This document shows, piece by piece, positions 37,855 to 46,660 of a stretch of DNA of 64,000 nucleotides. The DNA lies in contig JAGYWI010000007.1 of assembly GCA_018606805.1 (NCBI GenBank), positions 83,312-147,311 of the forward strand, written 5' to 3'. Source of the DNA: Candidatus Magnetomicrobium cryptolimnococcus. GTDB lineage: Bacteria; Nitrospirota; Thermodesulfovibrionia; Thermodesulfovibrionales; Magnetobacteriaceae. The notes below the pieces were generated by a model that saw only the letters and a program-made list of their open reading frames with translations, did not search any database and was not told where the DNA came from. Both the position numbers and the translations under genes were made by a program. Each line of letters starts with the position of its first letter. Within the stretch, counting starts at the first letter, position 1.

Positions 37855-39396
37855 TTAAAATTCACTTAGATACCCAAATATCTGTATCCATGTAGTAGGC
37901 GCATTGGAAAATGGGCTTGGCATATAATATACTGTGTTTTTAAGCTCACCAATACCATAACCATTAATCCCAATTAAATCTGCCTTGCCATCTCCATCCA
38001 TATCACCTACTGTTAGGTCAGATAACTTTCCCTCTATTTGAATCCAGCCTCCATTTATAGATTGCGCTATATACCAGACTGAGCCTTCAAACTCCCCCTC
38101 TCCGTATCCATTTAAACCAATAAGGTCAAATCTCCCATCTCCATTTATGTCCCCCACTGATAGATATGATAGCTTACCCTCTACTCTATTCCACATTAGG
38201 TCTGTCTCTGTTGGATTTAATATATACCACACAGAGCCTTCATAATCATCTATACCATACTTGTTTATACCTACAATATCAACCTTACTATCTCCATTTA
38301 TATCTCCCACACTTAAATCTGAAAGTGTTCCAAGTATCCTATTCCACTTTGGCATTAAAGCTGTTGGATTTAGTGTATACCATATCGAACCCTTTAACTC
38401 ACCTTCACCATTTTCATTTATGCCAAAGACCTCCTTTTTACCATCATTATCCGTATCTGCTACCACCAGTTTCGTTAAATTACCAGACATATAATACCAT
38501 ATTGGCTCCGTATCCATGGCATTTAACGTATACCATACCTCTGCATTATTTGTACACCCTAAAATATCCAGCCGACTATCACCGTTTATATCTGCAACAG
38601 CTAGCGTTTTAAGCTGTCCACCTTCCCACTTCCAGTTTTGGCCAAGGTCTGTTGTCATATACACCCAACCGCTGCTATTAGCGCTTCCTACTATATCATC
38701 CCTACCATCTCCATCCATATCAGCTATCACTACTTGCGACAAATACCCCGGTATGTTATTCCATGTAGTTTGGTTATAAGTATAAGAATAAATCTCGCCC
38801 TTTTCATTAAGACCAACAACCTCGACTTTGCCATCGCCATTTAAATCCCCCATGTTTGGAGGGTAAAATTGCTTTTTGGGCGTTGGGGTTAAAGTTGGCG
38901 TTGTAGTTGGGGTTGTAGTTGGAGTCGGGGTTAACGTAGGGGTTGCTGTTGGCGTTGCTGTTGCTGTTGGAGTTGGGGTTAAAGTTGGCGTTGCTGTTGG
39001 AGTAACCGTCGGCGTTGTAGTGGGAGTAACGGTTGGAGCCGTAGTTGGAACCGTGGTTGCTACTGGTTCTACTACACTTACCCCACCTCCAGTTGTCCCA
39101 CCTCCAGTTGATGTATCACTTAAATCATTCACCGTTATTGTAAATGCCTCATCATAGGTATTGGAGCTTCCATCGGTCGTGCGTATACATATTGTATAGC
39201 TACTTTTGGTTTCGTAGTCAAACTGAGCGGCTGTTTGCAATTGACTACCTACAATTTGGAAATTGGCATTATCAGAGGCATAACCTCCATTGGTACAGCC
39301 TGAATCTTGAAGACTATAAGTAAAGGCATGAACTGTATGCACTGGTAATAAAAAAAACATGCCTATAATAATTAATAAATTCACAATATATTTCAT
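37855..39396 (-). CDS. Secreted FG-GAP protein starting with half a cadherin domain
   Basis: 513 residues. Signal peptide to about residue 24, then FTYSLQDSGCTNGGYASDN...FDYETKSSYTICIRTTDG...FTITVND, the second half of a cadherin domain. A Thr/Pro repeat linker (about 110-173) follows, then seven or so FG-GAP repeats with GDLNGDGKVEVVGLNE-type motifs spaced 35-45 residues. The missing first half of the cadherin domain is the end of the adjacent upstream gene, 41 bases away. GGGGG 7 bases before the ATG may serve as ribosome site. Confidence 0.88.
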   Translation of the reverse strand: MKYIVNLLIIIGMFFLLPVHTVHAFTYSLQDSGCTNGGYASDNANFQIVGSQLQTAAQFDYETKSSYTICIRTTDGSSNTYDEAFTITVNDLSDTSTGGGTTGGGVSVVEPVATTVPTTAPTVTPTTTPTVTPTATPTLTPTPTATATPTATPTLTPTPTTTPTTTPTLTPTPKKQFYPPNMGDLNGDGKVEVVGLNEKGEIYSYTYNQTTWNNIPGYLSQVVIADMDGDGRDDIVGSANSSGWVYMTTDLGQNWKWEGGQLKTLAVADINGDSRLDILGCTNNAEVWYTLNAMDTEPIWYYMSGNLTKLVVADTDNDGKKEVFGINENGEGELKGSIWYTLNPTALMPKWNRILGTLSDLSVGDINGDSKVDIVGINKYGIDDYEGSVWYILNPTETDLMWNRVEGKLSYLSVGDINGDGRFDLIGLNGYGEGEFEGSVWYIAQSINGGWIQIEGKLSDLTVGDMDGDGKADLIGINGYGIGELKNTVYYMPSPFSNAPTTWIQIFGYLSEF

Positions 39397-39437
39397 AAAA
39401 AATACCCCCGGCTATACGCCTACGCTGTATTCATAGT

Positions 39438-41915
39438 TTAATCATCTACATCTGTAGTACTTAAATTCCCTACTGCTGTACCTGAAGGCTGATTTTCATT
39501 AACGCTTGTATTATCTATGGTAATGTCCGTTGGTGCATCATTTATTGATGTTGATACCACAGTGGTCGTACTATTAGTTGTGGTGTCAGTGCCATCGTTA
39601 ACTGCAATAGTAAGTGTAGTAGTCTCAGTTGAACCAGCAGATACTCGATTTTCAGTAGGTTCAAATACAAGTTGGCGAATTGCCGTTTGTGCAAGTGCTG
39701 CCGTTGTGCTTGAAAGGGTATAGACACCGCTACCAGAATCGGTAAAACCACTGCTTGTAAGAGACGCACTAGTAAAGCTGCCCTTGGCTGATGTGTCGAG
39801 TGATACTGTTACTGTAACATTATCACCATCAGAATCAGTGATGGTAACAGCCGAAAAGGGGGAAATCGTCGAGTTATCGTCAACAGTTTGGCCTGCCGAT
39901 GCACCTCCAATACTTGGAGCAGTGTTTGCACACGAATCTGTAATACCACTAGTGTCATGAGAACCATTAGCAGCACCGCTCCAGTATAAATCAGTTTGTC
40001 CCTCAGCCGCTATTCCACCGCTAAAACTCACATCACAAGAGTTAGTTTCATCAATTGTACCACTACACCCACCATTAGCACCTTTAGCAGTACTGTCGCT
40101 ATCAAGATCACTAGTACAGATAAATATAGACCCGCCCAAACCTTGACCATTAGTATAACCAGTACCCTTAACAGCCCTATTATTAGTAAATGTAACGTTT
40201 TTCAATGTTAACGTGCCTTGTTTAACAAAGATAGCGCCGCCCAAACCAGCACCGCCACCACCTTTTGTACATGATGATGCCGCTTGACCGTTGCCAGCGC
40301 CAAAACCACCAACCCCAGCAATTCTACTAGTAGCTCTACAACCATTACCACCAGCACCGCCAAAACCACCGTCACCACCTTTTGCAGTGGTTACCGTGCA
40401 GTAACCTTGTCCACCACCACCGCCAAAGCCACCATCTCCAGCATAGCATTTGGCACCATAGCTTGCATAACCGCCGCCAGCGCCAAAACCACCATCTCCA
40501 CCATAAGAAATACCGGTTGTGTTCGTAGCGCCTCTATTACCACGTCCACCACCACCACCAAAGCCCCCTGCTCCTCCGATAGCAGTCCCTGAAAATGAAG
40601 TATTTCCGGCCCCAGCATAGCCGCCGTAATCACCTGTACCACCATAGCCACCGTTATCACTACTAGAACGCCCAAACAATCCACCACCACCTTTACCCCC
40701 TGCTCCACCAAACATACCGCCACCACCAAAACTACTCGTTGTAACATAACTATTACCACCAATAGCATTATTAGCAGAAAAGGTAACATCTTGCACAGTC
40801 ACGTTATCACTATAAATAAACATAGCTCCTCCTAAACCGGCTCCTCCTCCTCCACGCCTACTGCTACCACCCATAACTTGGCACGAACTAACATTAAGAT
40901 CATCAATAACCACAGGCCCTGACTTAATAAAAAATGGATGAAAAGAGTTCCCTGCCCCACAAGTAATCGTGCGCGTAGTACCGTCACTTTGTACGGTTAC
41001 TTCACTATTAATAAGCCGTCTCATAACACCGCTCATAGTAATATCAGTAGTCAAGGTGATATTATCAGCCCCGGAGTTATTGTTAGCCTGTAAAATTGCC
41101 CAACTTAGCGTATTGGCTGTGTTACCAGTACCGTCATCAGAAGAAACCGTTACGCTATAATCAGTTAAAATACCGTTAAAATTCTTAGCAGATATAATAT
41201 TAGTCTCAATTGAACCAACCTTCACCTCTAAGTTCCAATCCCCTCCTTTGTTAATAACCCCAGTAACGTTATTCGAGGCAGCCACATCCGCCCCAGTAAC
41301 TGAAGCTATTACATCCAAAAACTGTCTACCCTCTCCCTGTGCTACTTTACAGCCATAAAGCAATAGATCGCCTCCTTTAGATAAGGAATGCCCAATAGCC
41401 TTTAAAACATCGTAATACTGCCAAATGGTATCACTTGCAAGTGTGGCTGAACCAAGGTAGAGCTTACCCACATCTCCATGGCTTACAATATGAATGGCAT
41501 CATAACGATTGCTACTATGCTTAGCTAAATAATCAGCAACCTGCATCAAACCATCCCTACCTGCTTCAAGTTTAACCACTTCAATTGTTGGATTTACACT
41601 AAATAAGAGTGTTTCATAGTGTTCTATGGATTCATCTACAAAAATAACCTCACTTTGAGTTCTTAGCCGTAAGCCCATAGACATTACCGTCGGAGCAGCA
41701 TAAAACTTATGAATTGAACCTTCCGTTAAAACCCCAGGCGCATTTGAGTATACCAACGAAACCTCAGAGCTTTTGCTTAATGTAACCCCACCTCCACGGC
41801 TACGGCTGCCAATATAACCGTAACCGGCAAAAGCCCCACCCCCTCCTAAATGAATCAACGGCAGCATCACCGATGTTAATAAAAAATCTCTACACACAGA
41901 TTTAGCGGATTTCAC
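39438..41915 (-). CDS. Surface protein: DUF4347, beta-helix, Gly-rich and cadherin-like parts
   Basis: 825 residues. A hydrophobic N-terminal signal is followed by DUF4347 at about 90-250 (VIFVDESIEHYETLL, HIVSHGDVGKLYLG, LLLYGCKVAQGE). A right-handed beta-helix region (LSWAILQANNNSGADNITL) encloses a long Gly-rich block at about 380-560 (GGAGGKGGGGLFG-like). Cadherin/Ig-like tandem parts start at about 680. It ends abruptly at VNENQPSGTAVGNLSTTDVDD and stop. In intact relatives such text runs straight into a cadherin second half, which here begins the next gene. Probably a large adhesin, exported route unknown. Confidence 0.85.
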   Translation of the reverse strand: MKSAKSVCRDFLLTSVMLPLIHLGGGGAFAGYGYIGSRSRGGGVTLSKSSEVSLVYSNAPGVLTEGSIHKFYAAPTVMSMGLRLRTQSEVIFVDESIEHYETLLFSVNPTIEVVKLEAGRDGLMQVADYLAKHSSNRYDAIHIVSHGDVGKLYLGSATLASDTIWQYYDVLKAIGHSLSKGGDLLLYGCKVAQGEGRQFLDVIASVTGADVAASNNVTGVINKGGDWNLEVKVGSIETNIISAKNFNGILTDYSVTVSSDDGTGNTANTLSWAILQANNNSGADNITLTTDITMSGVMRRLINSEVTVQSDGTTRTITCGAGNSFHPFFIKSGPVVIDDLNVSSCQVMGGSSRRGGGGAGLGGAMFIYSDNVTVQDVTFSANNAIGGNSYVTTSSFGGGGMFGGAGGKGGGGLFGRSSSDNGGYGGTGDYGGYAGAGNTSFSGTAIGGAGGFGGGGGRGNRGATNTTGISYGGDGGFGAGGGYASYGAKCYAGDGGFGGGGGQGYCTVTTAKGGDGGFGGAGGNGCRATSRIAGVGGFGAGNGQAASSCTKGGGGAGLGGAIFVKQGTLTLKNVTFTNNRAVKGTGYTNGQGLGGSIFICTSDLDSDSTAKGANGGCSGTIDETNSCDVSFSGGIAAEGQTDLYWSGAANGSHDTSGITDSCANTAPSIGGASAGQTVDDNSTISPFSAVTITDSDGDNVTVTVSLDTSAKGSFTSASLTSSGFTDSGSGVYTLSSTTAALAQTAIRQLVFEPTENRVSAGSTETTTLTIAVNDGTDTTTNSTTTVVSTSINDAPTDITIDNTSVNENQPSGTAVGNLSTTDVDD

Positions 41916-41958
41916 CTTAATACCTCCTAAAGTTAAGACATAATATTTGTTTGGATAA

Positions 41959-42783
41959 CTATTGATCTGGTTGAGCCGTAATTAAATGAGCACGACTGCC
42001 GGCCAAATCACGCCAAAAACTCATGTCGCTGTATTTTTGTACTAAATCAGGAGGCAGTACCGAGCGCCGTGGTTTGTACTGCACTTCTGTCTCTATGCGA
42101 TGAAGCCCTTTAACCCCAAGCTGGGCATCAAACGCAGGGGCATCATATTGCACGTTACTAAAATCATGCTCGTAGTATGGCTCGCCTATGAATTGGTAGA
42201 TTAAGGGCATAACCATATGGGGAGACTGGGCAAGATATTCATATTCTACAATTAAGAGGCGCTCTGCCTGCTCACTATAAAATGCCTCTTTCAAAGCAGT
42301 ATAGGCAAAACCTACAAGCCCGTTTGGCTGGCTAAGCGCCTCTAAACGTGTGTATACAGTAGAGCGGCTATTAGCATCAAACAATCGTGTGTTTTCAAAG
42401 GCGTTATTTCTATACAAACGTTCAAGGGAGTCCATCACCCAAACTATATCACGCACTGTGCAGATGACCTTTGCATCAGGAAAAAGCTGCGTAATAGCAG
42501 GAAGCTTACTACTCCATAGCCGGTTAGTATCAAACACAACATCAACATCACACTCTGCATAATATAGTTCAAATATTCCACGCAGTAAACGCTTACGCTT
42601 AACCTCATCCACTACCGGGGCAAACTCACTGCCAGCACTAAATTGAGCCAACATACCCTGAAATAAACTTCCCACAGGACTAGTCATACCTCCTAAAAAG
42701 CGTGGATTTTGAAGCAAAATAGCCCCCAAAAGGGTTGAGCCAGAACGCGGTAACCCAGAAATAAAATGAAAACGTTTAGACAT
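41959..42783 (-). CDS. Sulfotransferase family protein
   Basis: 274 residues. SGLPRSGSTLLGAIL near residue 9 is the 5'-phosphosulfate-binding loop for PAPS. VICTVRDIVWVMDSLERL is the 3'-phosphate site. It could sulfate a surface glycan or protein. It lies downstream of a 443-bp AT-rich stretch holding repeated 18-bp motifs, and is followed by the DUF4347 gene on the same strand. Confidence 0.9.
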   Translation of the reverse strand: MSKRFHFISGLPRSGSTLLGAILLQNPRFLGGMTSPVGSLFQGMLAQFSAGSEFAPVVDEVKRKRLLRGIFELYYAECDVDVVFDTNRLWSSKLPAITQLFPDAKVICTVRDIVWVMDSLERLYRNNAFENTRLFDANSRSTVYTRLEALSQPNGLVGFAYTALKEAFYSEQAERLLIVEYEYLAQSPHMVMPLIYQFIGEPYYEHDFSNVQYDAPAFDAQLGVKGLHRIETEVQYKPRRSVLPPDLVQKYSDMSFWRDLAGSRAHLITAQPDQ

Positions 42784-42800
42784 TCTTCAATACCAATCCT

Positions 42801-42911
42801 ATTGTCTATAATAAACAGTTTATACAATAATTATAACTTTAGACATTATTTAATATCTAATTTCATTATATCTAATAAATAGTTTAATATAATATTATAA
42901 TTTTAGACAAT
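42801..42911. promoter_or_regulatory. Three TTGTCTA-type repeats upstream of the sulfotransferase gene
   Basis: ATTGTCTATAAT at 42801-42812, then two nearly identical 18-mers on the opposite strand: ATTATAACTTTAGACATT (42830-42847) and ATTATAATTTTAGACAAT (42894-42911), differing at 2 positions. The arrangement in the promoter region resembles binding sites of a regulator, but AT-richness makes chance similarity possible. No known consensus is claimed. Confidence 0.4.
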
Positions 42912-43017
42912 ACTTTTTTATCTAACAAAAAAGTAAGGGGAAAATTCGGAATATCTTTTTTTATAAACAAAAAACCATTAAAATTTGATAAGTATACAAA
43001 GTGTAGATATACTAAAA

Positions 43018-43220
43018 TAAAAATGGTTTGCCAAAAATAATAGTGGTGTTTTTTATACTTCACAAAAATAATGTTTTTTGGGGTTCAAGGGTGTGAAGAC
43101 ACACCTCCCTGGGCAAAGCCCCTTGTGCGGTAGGCCAAAGGGACGAGTCCCAGGGAGGTGCGCCTACGCATCTTTGGCGGGAGTGTGAGGGCAGAGCCCT
43201 CATTATGTATTTATTTCCTT
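43018..43220. repeat. Repeat family A, copy 5, with an extra inserted palindrome
   Basis: It begins AAAAATGGTTTGC, then the modules of copy 3. However, after TTCAAGGG there is an additional GTGTGAAGACACACC-type palindrome plus CTCCCTGGG before CAAAGCCCC, which splits the GGGGCAAAGCCCC module. Then GGGACGAGTCCC, GGAGGTGCGCCTACGC and GAGGGCAGAGCCCTC follow. With the motifs at 42801-42911 it fills the gene-free stretch 42784-43226. Confidence 0.85.
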
Positions 43221-43226
43221 ATGTTT

Positions 43227-44015
43227 TTATATTAGCATCTTTGCTAAAAATTTTTTAAATAGTTCTATACTTGCATAATGTTTCTTATCTAGGTCATAAG
43301 AGATAGTACTCCAGTAATCAATCAGGGTTTCTTTTGAAAGCCCTACCTGTTCCGCACACAAATTGGCAAGATACTCAAAATTAGAACGTGCTTTCTCCCT
43401 TGCTATATCTAAAAGCCCCTTAAATTCAATAAGTGCATCTTCCACAAATATTTCACGCCTTCCAAACCACAAGGCAAATACAAATGGCAAACCTGTTTTT
43501 TCATACCACACACGCCCAAGGTCATAAACATATAAACTTGAGCCTATACTACATACTTCAGATAGTGCTTCATCACCAATCAACAAATAAGCCGGATATT
43601 TAGCCAGTCCTTCCCTTAAAGAACAGCTTGACACTACAGTCTTAACCTCAAGACCGTAGAAATCATTCAATACGATCTTTAAAAGTGCTACTGAGGTCTC
43701 AGACTTAGCAGTAACCAATACAGACGCACCTTTTAACCGCTTAATTTCAACAGTGCTAAAAAACATTATACTTTTAATAGCACCTATGCAGCTAATTGAA
43801 TGGCCATCTATCAGCGTATAGTTTGGTGCATTTCTGATATACTCTACACAAGACGCCGGCCCCACATCCACTAAACCATCTCGAAACAATCTGTTGATTT
43901 CAGACGGCGTCCCTTCTATAAACTCATAGTCAGTTTTATTATTTAGGGCAAGCTCCTTTTCAAGATAATAAAATATAGGAAACAAGTTAGTAAAATTAAT
44001 CTTTCCTATCTTCAC
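43227..44015 (-). CDS. mqnA: Chorismate dehydratase MqnA
   Basis: 262 residues in the periplasmic-binding-protein-like MqnA fold: IGKINFTNLFPIFYYLE at the start, EGTPSEINRLFRDGLVDVGPASCVEY, and LIGDEAL. It catalyses the first step of futalosine-dependent menaquinone synthesis; futalosine hydrolase is at 53548. It starts 1 base after the rtcB stop. Confidence 0.93.
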   Translation of the reverse strand: MKIGKINFTNLFPIFYYLEKELALNNKTDYEFIEGTPSEINRLFRDGLVDVGPASCVEYIRNAPNYTLIDGHSISCIGAIKSIMFFSTVEIKRLKGASVLVTAKSETSVALLKIVLNDFYGLEVKTVVSSCSLREGLAKYPAYLLIGDEALSEVCSIGSSLYVYDLGRVWYEKTGLPFVFALWFGRREIFVEDALIEFKGLLDIAREKARSNFEYLANLCAEQVGLSKETLIDYWSTISYDLDKKHYASIELFKKFLAKMLI

Positions 44016-44016
44016 A

Positions 44017-45459
44017 CTATCCCTTAATAACTCCCAAAGGGCGCAGCTTAGCTACCTTCGTTGAAATGCCCGCCCTTTCAACTACATCTACAACACTTTC
44101 CACATCCTTATATGCCTCGGACATCTCCTCAGCCAACGTCTTCTTCCCAGCACTCATAACCGCTATCCCCTTATCTTCAAGTTCCCGCCATATAGCCCTG
44201 CCCTTTGCCTTTTTAATAGCCTGATGCCTTGAAAGCACCCTACCAGCACCATGACACGTAGAACCAAAGGTCTCATCCATAGCCTTTTTCGTACCTACAA
44301 GCACATACGAAGCCCTTCCCATATCACCCGGTATTAGCACTGGCTGCCCAACACTGCGATAAATCTCCGGTAACTCCATGTGTCCCGGCGGATATGCCCT
44401 CGTAGCACCCTTTCTGTGCACTATAAGCTCCATCGGCTTTCCATCAACCATATGCGTTTCCACCTTAGCAATATTATGAGCTATATCGTAAACAAGGTTA
44501 AAATCAAGACTCGACACCGGCACTTTAAACACTTGCGCAAAGGCATTTTTCACCCAGTGCATTATACACTGTCTATTTGCCCATGCGTAGTTTGCAGCAG
44601 CCTTCATGGCTGCAAAATAATCCTGCCCCTCCTCACTTTTAAAAGGTACGCAAGCAAGCTCTCTGTCTGTGATATTTAACCCATATTTTTTATATGCCTT
44701 TTCAATAATTGAGAGAAAATCTGTACATACTTGGTGTCCAAAGCCACGCGAGCCCGTGTGAATCATAACAGTTACCTGATCTTTAAAAAGCCCAAATACC
44801 GATGCCCTTTCTTCATCATACACCTTCTCCACATACTGCACCTCTATAAAATGGTTACCAGAGCCTAACGTCCCCTGTTGCCCTTTTCCCCGCTCATAAG
44901 CCTTTTTGCTTACCACCATCGGCTCAGCCCCCTCAAGGTAACCCCGCGACTCTATACGCTCCAAATCAGCTGCTTCACCAAACCCTTCTTCCACTGCCCA
45001 CAAAGCACCTTTCCTTAAAACCCTTTTTTCGTCATCTACCGTTAACTTAATCCTGCCCTTAGACCCCACGCCCGATGGCACTTCAGTATAAATTTTGCCA
45101 ACAAGTTCCTTCATCACCCCAGCCATCTCATGTCTCATAAGCCCAGTACCCAAAAGCCTGACACCACAGTTTATATCATACCCAACGCCACCTGGCGAAA
45201 TTACACCATCTTGCAAGTCAAATGCAGCTACACCTCCAATAGGAAACCCATACCCTGTATGCACATCAGGCATAGCCAACACCCCACCTACAATACCAGG
45301 CAATGAGGCAACATTTGCAATTTGCGTAATAGCGTCCGCCTCAAGGTTTTCCTCAAGTGCCGCACTAACATAGATTATCCCACTGCTTTTCATTGTATCT
45401 AAATAAGAAACAGGTACCTCTATCCGACTGTCATCAAGCCTTTTTAACTTTTCACTCAC
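44017..45459 (-). CDS. rtcB: RNA-splicing ligase RtcB
   Basis: 480 residues with GGVGYDINCGVR (metal-binding Cys), LGSGNHFIEVQ, HTGSRGFGHQ, HNIAKVE, HRKGATRAYPPG (guanylylated His) and STCHGAGR. RtcB seals 2',3'-cyclic phosphate and 5'-OH RNA ends in repair or tRNA splicing. The archease gene lies just upstream on the same strand (17-base gap), as often found. Confidence 0.97.
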   Translation of the reverse strand: MSEKLKRLDDSRIEVPVSYLDTMKSSGIIYVSAALEENLEADAITQIANVASLPGIVGGVLAMPDVHTGYGFPIGGVAAFDLQDGVISPGGVGYDINCGVRLLGTGLMRHEMAGVMKELVGKIYTEVPSGVGSKGRIKLTVDDEKRVLRKGALWAVEEGFGEAADLERIESRGYLEGAEPMVVSKKAYERGKGQQGTLGSGNHFIEVQYVEKVYDEERASVFGLFKDQVTVMIHTGSRGFGHQVCTDFLSIIEKAYKKYGLNITDRELACVPFKSEEGQDYFAAMKAAANYAWANRQCIMHWVKNAFAQVFKVPVSSLDFNLVYDIAHNIAKVETHMVDGKPMELIVHRKGATRAYPPGHMELPEIYRSVGQPVLIPGDMGRASYVLVGTKKAMDETFGSTCHGAGRVLSRHQAIKKAKGRAIWRELEDKGIAVMSAGKKTLAEEMSEAYKDVESVVDVVERAGISTKVAKLRPLGVIKG

Positions 45460-45476
45460 TATTTATTATCTCCATT

Positions 45477-45893
45477 TTAAATATCCAAAACACACTCACA
45501 CACCAAAAAATCCCCCTCCGCTTTCAAAACTAACCGATGATACGTCGCAGCCTTCACAAGTAACCGCCTTTCATGCCTGCGCTCATCAAATAACTCCCCC
45601 ACCACCTGCGCACTAAACCTTCCTGATTCTATTTTAACATTTTTTACACTATAACCAATAAACCCATCAACATCAAAATGATAAATCAACTCATTAAGCC
45701 ACGCAACCAATAAAATGTCCACAGGCTCACCCTCAACACTCACATCCATTGTACTGGTCGGCACAATCCCTTCCACATCAGTTATCAACGAATAAAGCCC
45801 CAAAGCAGCGTTAATAAACAGCTCCTCAAGGGTGTAACCTATGATTTTTAAACCAACATCACCGGAAATATCTAATATCTCATATTTTCCCAT
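45477..45893 (-). CDS. Archease (RtcB cofactor)
   Basis: 138 residues from ATG 45893, with GGAGG 6 bases upstream; a TTG five codons earlier is not needed. Conserved DISGDVGLKI near the start, EPVDILLVAWLNELIYHF in the middle and a terminal DI (Asp ligand) match archease, which speeds RtcB guanylylation. Confidence 0.93.
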   Translation of the reverse strand: MGKYEILDISGDVGLKIIGYTLEELFINAALGLYSLITDVEGIVPTSTMDVSVEGEPVDILLVAWLNELIYHFDVDGFIGYSVKNVKIESGRFSAQVVGELFDERRHERRLLVKAATYHRLVLKAEGDFLVCECVLDI

Positions 45894-45899
45894 AACCCC

Positions 45900-46072
45900 T
45901 CCCCCCAAAAATAAAGAAAAAAAAGAAAAAAAAAAGAAAAGAAAGAAAAGAAAAGAAAAGAAAAGAAAAAAGATAGAGGAGCGGGGATAACCCTTTTAGG
46001 CAAAAGGGTTTCCCCCCGCACCCCTTACGGGAGTGCGCCTACGCACTTCCTAAAACTTTTGTACTGCTTAAC
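45900..46072. repeat. Purine tract with GAAAA microsatellite, then a repeat family B copy
   Basis: 45905-45972 is an almost pure A/G tract with several tandem GAAAA units. From 45974 a family B core follows: GAGCGGGGATAACCCTTTT hairpinned with AAAAGGGTTTCCCCCC, then GCACCCC, an inserted GGGAGTGCGCCTACGCAC palindrome, and CCTAAAACTTTT. It separates the divergent archease and thioredoxin genes. Confidence 0.8.
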
Positions 46073-46174
46073 ACTACATACACAGTATACAATTGCCAAC
46101 CAACACAATACAAAAATGGTATAATATAAAAAGTTTGCTTAAAAATCAAATAAAAAACAAAGAGGGTAAACGCA

Positions 46175-46621
46175 ATGGAAGTAAAAAAGGTAACACACAA
46201 ATGTAAAAAATGTAAAACCCTAAACACCGTACCTATTGACAAATTATCAAGAAACCCCATATGCGGTAAATGTAAAACCCCGCTTGAATATCCTAAAATG
46301 CCAGTAAACGCTACGGTTAGTACGTTTCATGAGGAAGTGGACAACTGGCCCGGTTTATTACTACTTGACTTTTGGGCGCTGTGGTGCGGTGCGTGCAGAA
46401 TGCTAGAGCCTGCACTTCACAACATTGCCACTACAATGACTGGCATAGTGAAGATAGTTAAAATTAACGTAGATGAAGAGCCTCAACTTGCCCGCAAATT
46501 CGGCATCACAGCAACACCAACTATGGTTTTACTAAAAGGAGGCAAAAAAATTGATGAAATAGTGGGAGCTCCACAAAAAGAACAACTTGAAAAATGGCTT
46601 AGATATTATACTGAACAGTAG
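46175..46621 (+). CDS. Thioredoxin with zinc ribbon (Trx2-type) and WCGAC site
   Basis: 148 residues. An N-terminal zinc ribbon with two CxxC pairs (HKCKKCKTLN, ICGKCKTPL) precedes a thioredoxin fold. The redox motif is WCGAC where WCGPC is usual, and the cis-Pro loop ATPT is intact. GAGGG lies 8 bases before the ATG. Followed after 39 bases by a DnaB-like ATPase gene. Reducing partners are unknown; the Pro to Ala change may raise or lower the redox potential. Confidence 0.92.
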   Translation: MEVKKVTHKCKKCKTLNTVPIDKLSRNPICGKCKTPLEYPKMPVNATVSTFHEEVDNWPGLLLLDFWALWCGACRMLEPALHNIATTMTGIVKIVKINVDEEPQLARKFGITATPTMVLLKGGKKIDEIVGAPQKEQLEKWLRYYTEQ

Positions 46622-46660
46622 ACGTTGTCTCTAAAATTTAAGGAGGTTTTTAATAACAGT

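Noticed and set aside
38876..39157. Frame with a Gly/Val repeat opposite the Thr/Pro linker
   Set aside because: It is the antisense reading of the Thr/Pro repeat of the FG-GAP protein and has no start signal.
39517..41160. Several long antisense frames over the Gly-rich surface protein gene
   Set aside because: Biased codon composition of the Gly-rich block keeps the other frames open; no ribosome sites or family matches.
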